This document shows positions 1 through 8,511 of a DNA stretch of 64,000 nucleotides, one piece after another. The position numbers were made by a program, and so were the translations under genes. The notes under the pieces were generated by a model, which was not told the origin of the DNA, ran no database searches, and saw nothing but the letters and a program-made list of their open reading frames with translations. The stretch is from Novipirellula caenicola (lineage in GTDB: Bacteria; Planctomycetota; Planctomycetia; Pirellulales; Pirellulaceae). Numbering within the stretch: the first letter of the stretch is position 1; the number at the start of each line of letters is the position of its first letter. The stretch spans positions 744,001 to 808,000 of the forward strand of contig NZ_BAABRO010000001.1 of the NCBI RefSeq assembly GCF_039545035.1. Direction: 5' to 3'.

Positions 1-106
1 TACCAAGTTTGGCGTGAGGGCGTCATGATGTGGCAATGACCGAAGCGAATTCGCTTTGGGTGCTTCGATAAACCAGTCCGTCAAACCGAATTTTCCCCCA
101 AAACAG

Positions 107-1171
107 ATGGCTGCAACCTACAAAGACGCTGGCGTCGACCTCGATGTTTATGCCGAATCGATGCGGCGACTGCCCCGCTTGATGCATCGCACCTTTAGCC
201 CGCGAGTGATCCCGAGTGACGGAGGCTTTGCGGGCCTGTTTCGACTCGATTTCGCGGGAAAACTGTTTGCTCGCAACTACAAAGAACCGATTTTGGTCAG
301 CGGTACCGATGGCGTTGGTACTAAGCTGAAAATCGCTCAGCAAACCGGTCGGCACAGCACGGTGGGGATCGATTTGGTTGCGATGTGCGTCAACGACCTA
401 CTCTGCACGGGGGGGGAACCTCTGTTTTTCCTCGATTACGTGGCGATGGGACGCGACGATCCAGCGCGTCTTGAACAAATCGTGCAAGGCATCAGCGATG
501 GATGTGTCGAGGGAGACCTAGCGTTATTGGGGGGCGAGACGGCAATCATGCCCGACATGTACGCAACCGAAGACTACGATCTGGCGGGTTTCGCAGTCGG
601 AGTCGTCGATCGCAAGAAATTGATCGACGGAAAACAGATCGCCGAGGGGGACGTCGTCCTAGGCTTGGCGTCGACCGGACTGCACAGCAATGGATTCAGC
701 CTGGTTCGCAAAGTGATCAGCGACGCAGGACTCGATTGGGATGCAACTCCCGAGGAATTCGGCGGCCAATCGCTTGGCGATGTCTGTTTGAACCCGACAC
801 GTATCTATACGCAAGCGATTCGCAGCATCCAGTCACATTACCGCGTCAAGCAGGTTTTGCACGGTTTGGCGCATATCACCGGCGGTGGGATCCAAGAGAA
901 TCTCGATCGCATTTTGCCCAAAAACGTCGATGCCGAGATCGATCCAAGCAGCTGGCAACCGCAGCCGATTTTCCAATGGCTGCAGAAGACAGGCAGCATC
1001 GAAACGGCTGAAATGCGGCGGATTTTCAATATGGGCATTGGCATGATCGCGGTGGTTAGCGATTTTTATGCCGCTAGCATCCAGTCGCAAATGGAAGAGC
1101 TCGGGATCGCGTGCCAAACGATTGGCCGCATCGTCGACGGCAGCGGCAAGGTCCAATATCGCGACGCCTGA
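107..1171 (+). CDS. purM: Phosphoribosylformylglycinamidine cyclo-ligase (AIR synthetase)
   Basis: Cytosolic enzyme of de novo purine synthesis; it closes the imidazole ring of FGAM with ATP to give AIR. Family marks seen: [10 protein letters not shown] at residues 4-13, the nucleotide loop [12 protein letters not shown] at 66-77, [19 protein letters not shown] at 87-105, [13 protein letters not shown] at 140-152, a GLHSNGFSL motif near 200, and [11 protein letters not shown] in the C-terminal half. The 354 residues fit the family's usual 340-350. I start at ATG 107; an in-frame TTG at 56 would add 17 residues that look nothing like the family. No partner pur gene lies downstream, so it appears to stand alone here. 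The identification is secure; only the start is open. Confidence 0.95.
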   Translation: MAATYKDAGVDLDVYAESMRRLPRLMHRTFSPRVIPSDGGFAGLFRLDFAGKLFARNYKEPILVSGTDGVGTKLKIAQQTGRHSTVGIDLVAMCVNDLLCTGGEPLFFLDYVAMGRDDPARLEQIVQGISDGCVEGDLALLGGETAIMPDMYATEDYDLAGFAVGVVDRKKLIDGKQIAEGDVVLGLASTGLHSNGFSLVRKVISDAGLDWDATPEEFGGQSLGDVCLNPTRIYTQAIRSIQSHYRVKQVLHGLAHITGGGIQENLDRILPKNVDAEIDPSSWQPQPIFQWLQKTGSIETAEMRRIFNMGIGMIAVVSDFYAASIQSQMEELGIACQTIGRIVDGSGKVQYRDA

Positions 1172-1269
1172 TCGCGTCGCCCGGCGGTCGCGAGACTGCG
1201 AGATCGCCAGCAACCTAACGCAACGCTGTGAAGAAGATTAGAGACGACAGATTACGGCATTTGCGAATC

Positions 1270-1360
1270 GTAGCTACGCTCGCCAGAGCGTGGATGGTTG
1301 CCGGCCAATACGAATCACCACCTTCTGGCGAAAGTCCCTACGAGAAAATGCTTCACAGCG
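1270..1360. repeat. Dispersed repeat (GTAGCTACGCTCG type), copy 1
   Basis: About 90 bp that recurs at 17267-17361. Both copies share GTAGCTACGCTCG, CAGAGCGTGG, TGGTTGCC, AATCACCACCTTC and GAAAATGCTTCACA in the same order, with small substitutions. Both lie just downstream of a housekeeping gene (purM, kdsC). The 5' part, TAGCTACGCTCGCCAGAGCG, can fold on itself. Its function is unknown. Confidence 0.75.
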
Positions 1361-1420
1361 ATGTTCCCAACGGCTAATGCCCAATGCCACCGACATTGGC
1401 ACTCGCCGGGTGGTTTTATC

Positions 1421-1512
1421 GCGGTGCGGCGCAAGCCGCCCGGTCAATATCGAACGTTTTACTCGCTGCCACCGGTTACTCGCTGCAACCGGACGGTTTG
1501 CGTCGCGACCGC
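1421..1512. repeat. Dispersed hairpin repeat (GCGGTGCGGCGCAAGCCGCC type), copy 1
   Basis: Related to 22185-22240 and 42912-42988. Shared blocks are GCGGTGCGGCGCAAGCCGCC, ATCGAACGTTTTACTCGCTG and CAACCGG. In this copy the central ACTCGCTGC-ACCGG block occurs twice, and the right arm (GACGGTTTGCGTCGCGACCGC) pairs only imperfectly with the left. It behaves like a REP or miniature palindromic element. Confidence 0.75.
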
Positions 1513-1835
1513 ACTTCAAAGTCGCTGGTTTGCCCACCCATTATCCGACGGCGGTCGGAACCAGCACGCTGGCGATTTCGAGCGGCAATCCACGAGAAAT
1601 CTGTGCGGCTGGCGCCCGCAATGGTTACCTAACCGGGTAAAATAGGCGAGGAAACCGACATTGCCCCAAATCGCGCTCTCTCCTAGGATCACATCACGAC
1701 CCTAGCCAGACGTCTAAGGTGAAGACAGCGGTTCCCTATCGATCGCGTCTGCGCTGCATTTCGTGCGGCACAGCACCGTTTACGACGCTTTCGCAAGTCG
1801 AAATACGCCAAAGAAATCTTCCTCAGGAAACCACT

Positions 1836-4076
1836 ATGGATTGCCGTTTATCTACCGCCAACCGTACTCTGAGCGATCCCAACGCCCGGAGCGCCTCTCA
1901 AACCAGTGCCAACGATCCGGACGCGGTTGCACTGCAGAGTTCGCCACGATCCCGACGGATGATGAAGTGGTCCCGACCGTTTCTTGCAGTCCTGTTTGCC
2001 GTCTTGGTTGCGGAAGTAGCACCAGCACAAAACGAGCAAGCCACGATCGACCGTCCGAACACTCAGCAAGTGATCGGCAACGCAGTCCAACGCGACCTGG
2101 GCCCCGCAAAACTGGCGACTCCAGGGCCGAAAGACCCGCTCGTGGCACGTTTGATTGCAACGCTGATGCCACGCAATCATGTTTCCAGCCAAAAGCTAAA
2201 CGACACCATCAGCCAACGCGCTTTGAATTTGTTTCTAAAGTCGTTGGACCCCATGAAGCTCTATTTCCTGCAGAGCGATGTCGATCAGTTCCAACGGAAC
2301 GCCACTCGCATCGACGACATGGTCCAGGCCGGCGATCTTTCGTTTGCCTACGAAGTGTTTGGACGATTCGTACAGCGAGTTGACGAACGCGTTTCAGTGG
2401 CACTGCAGATGTTGGACGGTGAATTCGACTTCACCATCGACGAGCAAATCATTACCGACCCGGAAGCAACCGTTTACGCCAAAGACGTCAACGAAGCAAA
2501 CGACCGCTGGCGTCGTCAGATCAAATACGCCTTGTTGGACTTGAAGGACGAAGGCAAAGAAGGCGCGGAAGCTCGCGACTTGCTTCGCCGACGCTACCTC
2601 CGCTACGACCGCCGATGGCGAGACACCGACAGCGATGCGTTGCTGGAAATGTACTTGACCGCTGTCACGATGGCCTACGACCCGCACTCGACTTACATGT
2701 CGCCCGATTCGCTTGACGAATTCGACATGATCATGCGTCTCAGCCTCGATGGCATCGGTGCTCAGCTGCGTGAAAAGGATGGCAACACCGTGGTTTCGCG
2801 GGTGATCCCCGGCGGAGCGGCTGCGAAACATGGCAAATTGAAACCCGATGACGTGATCGTCTCGGTCGGCCAAGACGAAGAAGGCCCGATGGTCGATATC
2901 GTCGAAATGCCGCTGAACGACGTGGTGGGTCTGATCCGCGGCAAAGCCGGAACAGTCGTCCGTTTGGGCGTCAAACCGGGCGGAGCGGGCGAAGTGGAAA
3001 TCCATCGCATCGTCCGTGCTCGAATCGAGCTGGATGAGTCCGCCGCGCGTGGCAAGGTCATCGAACATGCGTTGCCCGACGATCCAGGAAACATCAAAAA
3101 GATTGGCTACATCAACCTGCCCAGTTTTTACATGGACATGGAAGGTGCCAAGAATAACAAACGAGACTTCCGCAGCAGCACCCGCGACGTACTGCGAATC
3201 ATCGAAGATTTCAAAACGCAGGGGATCGACGGCATCGTGCTGGACCTCAGCACCAACGGCGGCGGAAGCTTGACCGAAGCGATCAACTTGACCGGGCTGT
3301 TTATCGACCACGGGCCGGTCGTCCAAGTCAAAAATGCGGACGGTTCGGTCCAGCAATACGACGACGATGACCGCGGCACCGCTTGGGATGGACCGCTGGT
3401 TGTGATGACCAGCAAGTTCAGTGCGAGTGCGAGTGAAATTTTCGCCGGTGCAATCAAGGATTATCGCCGCGGCATTGTGGTCGGTGACCCCACCAGCCAT
3501 GGCAAGGGAACCGTGCAAACGCTGATGGACCTTGGCCAACAATTGTTCCGTAACAACCGAGCCAACTATGGTGCGTTGAAGGTCACGCTGCAACAGTTCT
3601 ACCTGCCCGATGGCGAGAGCACTCAGTTGGCTGGGGTTGCTGCCGACATCGTGCTGCCAAGCATCACAGCGAAAATGGATGTATCCGAAAGCGATCTGAA
3701 GTTCGCGCTTCCCAATGACCGCGTCAAACCTGCCAAGCACGAAAACTACAACATGGTGCCTGCGGATTTGATTGGCCAATTGCGTAACGATTCGATGGGC
3801 CGGATCAGCCAAGAGAAGGAGTTCACCGAACTACTCAAGCGAATCGAATTGTATGTGCAACAGAAAGAGCAAGCGTCGATCTCGTTGAAAGAAGACGAGT
3901 TCATGGCTCGCCGAAAAGAACTTGACGCCCAGAAGGAAGAAGAAGAGAAAGAACTCGAGGCCGAAATCGGAGCCCAAGAGGTCTATCGCGACTACTTCTA
4001 CAATCGCGAAGTGCTGAACATCGCTCATCAGTACATCGATGGGCTGAAGAAGCAAAACCTCGCGGTCGCTCGCTAG
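1836..4076 (+). CDS. prc: Tail-specific (C-terminal processing) protease, S41 family
   Basis: Periplasmic serine protease that trims or degrades proteins from their C-termini. Order of parts in 746 residues: a basic N-region, a hydrophobic signal (RPFLAVLFAVLVAEV, about residues 47-61) ending near APAQ, a TSP-type N-terminal helical domain, a PDZ domain (about 300-400; LSLDGIGAQLREKDG, VIPGGAAAKHGKLKPDD), the S41 core with LDLSTNGGGSLTEAI, the catalytic serine in SASASEIFAGA and the catalytic lysine in SHGKGTVQT, then a Prc-type C-terminal domain rich in Lys/Glu. ATG 1836 has AGGAAA about 7 nt upstream; ATG 1959 would give a tidier signal peptide but no ribosome site. Length and C-terminal domain favour Prc/Tsp over the shorter CtpA type. 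A strong terminator follows. Confidence 0.93.
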   Translation: MDCRLSTANRTLSDPNARSASQTSANDPDAVALQSSPRSRRMMKWSRPFLAVLFAVLVAEVAPAQNEQATIDRPNTQQVIGNAVQRDLGPAKLATPGPKDPLVARLIATLMPRNHVSSQKLNDTISQRALNLFLKSLDPMKLYFLQSDVDQFQRNATRIDDMVQAGDLSFAYEVFGRFVQRVDERVSVALQMLDGEFDFTIDEQIITDPEATVYAKDVNEANDRWRRQIKYALLDLKDEGKEGAEARDLLRRRYLRYDRRWRDTDSDALLEMYLTAVTMAYDPHSTYMSPDSLDEFDMIMRLSLDGIGAQLREKDGNTVVSRVIPGGAAAKHGKLKPDDVIVSVGQDEEGPMVDIVEMPLNDVVGLIRGKAGTVVRLGVKPGGAGEVEIHRIVRARIELDESAARGKVIEHALPDDPGNIKKIGYINLPSFYMDMEGAKNNKRDFRSSTRDVLRIIEDFKTQGIDGIVLDLSTNGGGSLTEAINLTGLFIDHGPVVQVKNADGSVQQYDDDDRGTAWDGPLVVMTSKFSASASEIFAGAIKDYRRGIVVGDPTSHGKGTVQTLMDLGQQLFRNNRANYGALKVTLQQFYLPDGESTQLAGVAADIVLPSITAKMDVSESDLKFALPNDRVKPAKHENYNMVPADLIGQLRNDSMGRISQEKEFTELLKRIELYVQQKEQASISLKEDEFMARRKELDAQKEEEEKELEAEIGAQEVYRDYFYNREVLNIAHQYIDGLKKQNLAVAR

Positions 4077-4105
4077 TCCAGCCGCGACACGAATGAATCA
4101 GAAAG

Positions 4106-4138
4106 GCGGAGTGCAAAACAAGCACTCCGCTTTTTTTT
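4106..4138 (+). terminator. Rho-independent terminator after prc
   Basis: A perfect 9-bp stem, GCGGAGTGC/GCACTCCGC (4106-4114 with 4122-4130), has a 7-nt loop and is followed by eight T. It starts 30 bases after the prc stop codon. Confidence 0.93.
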
Positions 4139-4643
4139 ATGGTTCAAGGTAAAGACGAAAGTCTTGACGACTTCCGCTACGCTCAATTTGGGTGAAGCGA
4201 TACTCGTCAAGAGTTTCGGTTCCTCTCCGCCGCTTCGTCCCGCACACCGACGAAAGTCTTGACGACTTCCGCTACGCTCATTGTGGGTGTAGCGATACTC
4301 GTCAAGAGTTTCGATTCCTCCCCGCCACTTCGTCCCGCACACCCAACGAAAGTCTTGACGACTTCCGCTACGCTCATTTTGGGTGTAGCGATACACGTCA
4401 AGAGTTTCGGTTCCTCTCGACCGCTTCGTCCCGCACATCGACGAAAGTCTTGACGACTTCCGCTACGCTCATTTGGGTGTAGCGATACTCGTCAAGAGTT
4501 TCGATTCCTCTCCGCCGCTTCGTCCCGCACATCGACGAAAGTCTTGACGACTTCCGCTACGCTCATTGTGGGTGTAGCGATACTCGTCAAGAGTTTCGAT
4601 TCCTCTCCGTCGTTTCATCCCGCACATCCAACGAAAGTCTTGA

Positions 4644-4760
4644 CGGCTTGTTGATTTAGTCCAAATGCGAATTGTAATGGTGAGCCGCGGGCCGTAAGGC
4701 ACCGGGTATTGCGTGGGACCCGGCCGCTGACGCGTCACGGCTCAATAAATCAACAAGCCG
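4644..4760 (+). mobile_element. 117-bp miniature inverted-repeat element, copy A
   Basis: Bounded by perfect 15-bp inverted repeats, CGGCTTGTTGATTTA and TAAATCAACAAGCCG, with TTGA directly on both outer sides (4640-4643 and 4761-4764). This looks like a 4-bp target duplication inside a 95-bp repeat unit. The core holds GTGAGCCGCGGGCCGTAAGG, CACCGGGT and ACCCGGCCGCTGACG, itself partly palindromic. It has no coding capacity. Copies D (17512) and E (15267) share this core. Confidence 0.85.
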
Positions 4761-4858
4761 TTGACGACTTCCGCTACGCTCGATTTGGTGTAGCGATACT
4801 CGTCAAGAGTTTCGGTTCCTCCCCGCCGCTTCGCCCCGCACATCGACGAAAGTCTTGA

Positions 4859-4975
4859 CGGCTTGTTGATTTAATGAAGTTTCCTGCGGCAAGGGGTGCA
4901 TGATGGACTTTCTAGTCCGTCAATGGCGCATTCGACGGACTAGGAAGTCCATCGTACGACTAAAACAACAAGCCG
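4859..4975. mobile_element. 117-bp miniature inverted-repeat element, copy B
   Basis: Same length, insertion point and TTGA flanks (4855-4858, 4976-4979) as copy A, but a different core. It starts CGGCTTGTTGATTTAATGAA, contains a hairpin with GATGGACTTTCTAGTCCGTC opposite GACGGACTAGGAAGTCCATC, and ends ACAACAAGCCG. The core is nearly identical to copy C. Confidence 0.85.
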
Positions 4976-5266
4976 TTGACGACTTCCGCTACGCTCAATT
5001 TGGGGGTAGCGATACTCGTCGAGAGTTTCGGTTCCTCTCGACCGCTTCGCCCCGCACACCCAACGAAAGTCTTGACGGGTTCCGCTACGCTCATTTCGGG
5101 GGTAGCGATACTCGTCAAGAGTTTCGATTCCTCTCCGCCGCTTCGTCCCGCAAACCGGCGAAAGTCTTGACGACTTCCGCTACGCTCGATTTGGGTGTAG
5201 CGATACTCGTCAAGAGTTTCGGTTCCTCTCCGTCGCTTCGTCCCGCACACCCGACGAAAGTCTTGA

Positions 5267-5383
5267 CGACTTGTTGATTTAATGAAGTTTCCTGCGGCAA
5301 GGGGTGTAGGATGGACTTCCTAGTCCGTCAATGGTGGATTCGACGGACTAGGAAGTCCATCGTACGACCACATCAACAAGCCG
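5267..5383. mobile_element. 117-bp miniature inverted-repeat element, copy C
   Basis: Third 117-bp insertion, flanked by TTGA at 5263-5266 and 5384-5387. The left end has one change (CGACTTGTTGATTTA) and the right end reads CATCAACAAGCCG. The core hairpin arms GATGGACTTCCTAGTCCGTC and GACGGACTAGGAAGTCCATC pair perfectly over 20 bp. It is the same subfamily as copy B. Confidence 0.85.
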
Positions 5384-5443
5384 TTGACGACTTCCGCTAC
5401 GGGAGCGGGGCACTCTCTTCCAAATCTCAACTGCGACGTGGCA

Positions 5444-6352
5444 TCAACCTGCCATCATTCCTTTTGCCACTTTGGTGATGGTCGCGATCTGCTCGGCGCT
5501 CAAATCGCTTAGCATCGGCAACAATGGGCCCGTCTGGCAGATCCCTGCTCCGGCCACCGCATGATGCAATACGCGAATGGGATTGATGTCGTTGCGCAGA
5601 TCCTCAAGCGGCTCGAACCATTTGCGAATCGCTTCGGCGGTCTCGAAATCGCCCTTGTGAATCGCGTGCATCATCTCCATCGACTTTGCCGGAGCAACGC
5701 ACACGCAACCGCTGGTAAACCCGGTCACCCCAAAGTCGCGAAGATGGACGATGGCCGGTTGCTCGCCAATCCCGCTGACGATCCGATCGGCGGGGAACAC
5801 GTCCATCACCTCTTTTAGATAGTCATCCTTGGACGGATCGTCGCGAACCACCGCGTACTTGATCCACGAAATTGCGCCGTCGCGATCAAGTTTGCGAATC
5901 AATTCGGCATCAAGCCAACGATCAAATTTCAAATACAGAACCAATGGCTTGCCATAGAACTCGGCGAGTCGTCGTGTCGCCGTCGCAATTCCGTCGGCGT
6001 CCACGATATCGCGAGACGGCAACAGCATCGCGGTGGGAAAGCCAAACTCGCGAAGCACCTCGACCTGATCCATCGCAAACCCGTACGCCGGGCCGATCGA
6101 CGGCACAACCACGGTGTCGTCGGCGGTTTCGTCGGCCAACATCTTCAGCAGCGATTCATATTCCGCGAGTCGCACGTGATAGAAGACCGCGTTGCCACCA
6201 TAAAGCAACGAGCGAACTCCGCCTGCTTCAAGATGCTTGATCAGCTTAGCGTTCTCAGCACGATCGATCTTCAATGACGCATCCCGCGCCAAGGGCGGAA
6301 CGGCGATCACACTTTCACGAAGTTGGGCAGACGAAAAGGGAGCGGTGTTCAT
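5444..6352 (-). CDS. Dihydrodipicolinate synthase-superfamily aldolase/lyase of unknown substrate
   Basis: A 302-residue class-I aldolase of the DapA/NanA barrel superfamily. The probable Schiff-base lysine is K165 in WIKYAVV, and a tyrosine (Y140, VLYLKFD) sits about where the family has YNxP. The usual substrate loop GTTGE is replaced by YGGNAVFYHV near residues 51-60, so I do not call it DapA although lysA lies just upstream on the same strand. Start is ATG 6352; a longer frame from 6430 would translate the proline-rich antisense of a G-tract. A sugar-acid or keto-acid lyase is as likely as a lysine-pathway enzyme. About 300 bp separate it from lysA, so co-transcription is uncertain. Confidence 0.8.
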   Translation of the reverse strand: MNTAPFSSAQLRESVIAVPPLARDASLKIDRAENAKLIKHLEAGGVRSLLYGGNAVFYHVRLAEYESLLKMLADETADDTVVVPSIGPAYGFAMDQVEVLREFGFPTAMLLPSRDIVDADGIATATRRLAEFYGKPLVLYLKFDRWLDAELIRKLDRDGAISWIKYAVVRDDPSKDDYLKEVMDVFPADRIVSGIGEQPAIVHLRDFGVTGFTSGCVCVAPAKSMEMMHAIHKGDFETAEAIRKWFEPLEDLRNDINPIRVLHHAVAGAGICQTGPLLPMLSDLSAEQIATITKVAKGMMAG

Positions 6353-6654
6353 GACAAATTCAAACCAGGGCGAGAGGATATGGAGGGCGGGGGACGGGGG
6401 GACGGGGGCCGGTGGGGGACAGAACGGCAACGAGAATGATATTGCCTCGCTTACGCTTTTTGAAGCTGCGCGGTTTTCACAACCCGAAGCGTCAGTTTTA
6501 AAGTTGCGTGGTTTTCATACCCCGAAGCGTCCGCGAGGGGATCTCGATATTCCTCGGTCCCTCGCTAACGCGTCGGGTTAGGATTTGTCGGGAAAACCTG
6601 CGCTTCGGGCTGCGGCCAACGCCCCCCTTCAATCGATAAACCGGGAAAAACTTC
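6353..6654. other. Spacer with a G-quadruplex-like tract and a 36-bp direct repeat
   Basis: The + strand at 6385-6418 holds five close runs of three to six G. At 6458-6493 and 6496-6531 lie two 36-bp copies of a TTTT-AAG-TGCG-GGTTTTCA-CCCGAAGCGTC sequence with about seven differences. No gene is seen. The promoter of the aldolase gene would have to be here if it is not read from lysA. Confidence 0.7.
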
Positions 6655-7926
6655 CTAGTCGGGGATGACTTCGCCACGAATCAGGTCATCGAATGTCTCG
6701 CGACGCCGGATCAATTTGGCGGTGCCGTCTTCAATCATCACTTCGGCAGCCCGTGTTTTGCTGTTGTAGTTACTCGCCATCACAAAGCCATAAGCCCCTG
6801 CGTTTTCGAGCACCACGTAGTCGCCAACCATCGGCAACGGCAACTTGCGACTTTCGACAAAGCCGCCTTCACGCTGCGTAAAGATGTCACCGGATTCACA
6901 CAACGGACCACCAATGATCACGTCCAACTGCTCACGCGAAGAGACGTCGCCGCGAGCACCGCAGACCGAGATCGGATGATAGGCCCCGTACATCACCGGA
7001 CGTGCCAAGTCGTTGAACCCCGCATCGACCAACACAAAGACGTTGTTTCCCGCTTTCTTCACACTGCGGACTTCGGCGATCAAGGATCCACTTTCGGCGC
7101 TCAAATAGCGACCTGGTTCGATCTCCAAGTCCAATCGATGCCCAAACGCCTCGCCAAGCCGGTTACGCGTGGCGTCCCAAAGCTCGAAATACTTGTCCAA
7201 ATCGACATACGACTCACCACTCTTGTAGGGGACGGGCAATCCGCCACCCGCACTGATGGTCTTCAGCGTGCGGCCGACCGAAAGCGCGGTACGCTCCATC
7301 GCTTCACACACTTCACTCAAATGCTCGAGGTCGGTCCCCGAACCGATGTGCATGTGCAGCCCGGTGATGGTGATCCGGCTCTGATCGGCACGACGCAGGC
7401 ACTCATCGATTTGCTCGTGCCAGATCCCGTGCTTACTCTGCTCACCCCCGGTATTCGTTTTCTGGCTGTGACCGTGACCGAATCCAGGATTGATTCGCAG
7501 CGTCACCTCCGCTCCCGGCCGACGCTCGCCCAGTTGGCTGATCATGTCGGGCGAGCCGCAATTGACGTTCAACGAATGCTCGACCGCCAAATCGAGTGCT
7601 TCGCGATCAAAGATATCGGCGGTATAGACAATTTCGTGCTTCGCTGGATCGGGACTGAACCCTGCGGCGATCGCGCGGCGAATCTCACCGGCGCTGACGG
7701 CATCGACCACCACCCCCTTGCGACGCATCCGGTCCAAAATCGCCAGATTGCTACAGGCTTTTTGTGCGTACCGAATTCGGTCGAACGCTGCCAAGTCCGC
7801 AATACGCTGCTCCACCACAGAAATATCGTAGACATACAGAGGCGTGCCAAAGGATTTCACAAGATCAGCAATCGGCTGACCCGCAATCTCGGTGCGGGCC
7901 GTAGAGAAGGTGGGCACTGTAAGCAT
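6655..7926 (-). CDS. lysA: Diaminopimelate decarboxylase
   Basis: PLP enzyme that decarboxylates meso-diaminopimelate to L-lysine in the cytosol, the last step of lysine synthesis. It has 423 residues, the family's usual length. The PLP lysine is K56 in RYAQKACSN. HMHIGSG lies at 191-197, the glycine loop SAGGGLPVPY at 225-234, EIEPGRYL at 268-275, and the cross-subunit cysteine motif GPLCESGD at 340-347. An upstream spacer of 585 bp precedes it, and a DapA-superfamily gene follows on the same strand. No other lysine gene is present in the window. Family assignment is firm. Ornithine/arginine decarboxylases of the same fold are unlikely given the CESGD motif. Confidence 0.93.
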   Translation of the reverse strand: MLTVPTFSTARTEIAGQPIADLVKSFGTPLYVYDISVVEQRIADLAAFDRIRYAQKACSNLAILDRMRRKGVVVDAVSAGEIRRAIAAGFSPDPAKHEIVYTADIFDREALDLAVEHSLNVNCGSPDMISQLGERRPGAEVTLRINPGFGHGHSQKTNTGGEQSKHGIWHEQIDECLRRADQSRITITGLHMHIGSGTDLEHLSEVCEAMERTALSVGRTLKTISAGGGLPVPYKSGESYVDLDKYFELWDATRNRLGEAFGHRLDLEIEPGRYLSAESGSLIAEVRSVKKAGNNVFVLVDAGFNDLARPVMYGAYHPISVCGARGDVSSREQLDVIIGGPLCESGDIFTQREGGFVESRKLPLPMVGDYVVLENAGAYGFVMASNYNSKTRAAEVMIEDGTAKLIRRRETFDDLIRGEVIPD

Positions 7927-8511
7927 TTTGGATTAGCAAACCGCTTGAAGGAGGCAAAGAAATCAGCAAGGAACAACCCAAGCAGTGTACCCGCAAATCA
8001 AAAATCGCCCAGCCAAGGTAACCGCTGCGAAGCGGTAATTTCACCAGCCACGCTTGCAGATCCGCCTAGCGCGTGAAGCAAGCGATCCAGCGAGCTGACC
8101 GCCAAGTGATCGCGATCAGGCATGTAACTACAGGCACCCCTCCAATGGATTTCCCACGATCGATTTGAGCTGCATCCACCATCGCATCGGTACTGAGTCA
8201 GCGCGGACATCGAACACGGAAATCGACATCCACAGACACGCGACCGGGGGGGCAAATTGCATGGGCGAAGCTTACGACGCCACCCAGTGGATGGCCTGAC
8301 CGACTGCGGAATGATCCGCGCCGGAGTGGCACCCAACTGCCAAAATGACGCTCGGTGGCAAACTCGTTTTGGCGAGCCGCGGGGCGAGAAACCGTCCCGC
8401 GGAAACGACACAACTGCGTAAGATTTCGGATGGACCATGACGCCACCTAACAGTGATAAGGCGACGTCATCCGACATCCAATTCAAGTTTACGAGGATCC
8501 CAGCAAGGGAA
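7927..8511. other. Intergenic spacer with no recognised gene
   Basis: Frames on both strands are short or are the antisense of neighbours, and none has a plausible ribosome site or a recognisable protein. It should contain the lysA promoter. I see no terminator hairpin with a T-run for the gene at 8512-9129. Confidence 0.5.

Larger units (their letters stand above)
1172..1835. other. Intergenic spacer with two dispersed repeats
   Basis: No convincing gene lies between purM and the protease. The short frames here lack ribosome sites and overlap repeat copies that recur elsewhere in the window (1270-1360 and 1421-1512). The final part must hold the promoter of the protease gene, but I cannot identify boxes with confidence. 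Confidence 0.6.
4154..5403. repeat. Tandem array of ~95-bp palindromic repeats, invaded by three 117-bp elements
   Basis: About ten units start near 4154, 4249, 4345, 4440, 4534, 4630, 4850, 5063, 5158 and 5252. Each carries CGAAAGTCTTGACGACTTCC, GCTACGCTC, GGTGTAGCGATACTCGTCAA, GAGTTTCG and CTCCGCCGCTTCGTCCCGCA with few changes. The 5' part is nearly the reverse complement of CGTCAAGAGTTTCG-side sequence, so every unit can form a long imperfect hairpin. Three units (4630, 4850, 5252) are split at the same base by 117-bp elements annotated separately. The last unit is truncated near 5400. Open frames across the array merely translate the repeat and are not genes. Confidence 0.93.

Noticed and set aside
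2394-3812. A 472-residue open frame antisense to prc
   Set aside because: It is the reverse complement of a well-supported protease gene; low-complexity His/Asp/Val-rich translation and no ribosome site.
4154-5403. CRISPR-like array
   Set aside because: The units are 95 bp, palindromic, without variable spacers of constant size, and no cas gene is near.
5444-6352. Calling the aldolase dapA because lysA is next to it
   Set aside because: The GTTGE loop of DHDPS is replaced by YGGNA, so the substrate is uncertain.
6976-8076. A 366-residue open frame antisense to lysA
   Set aside because: It overlaps lysA throughout its length and has no recognisable domain; typical shadow in GC-biased DNA.
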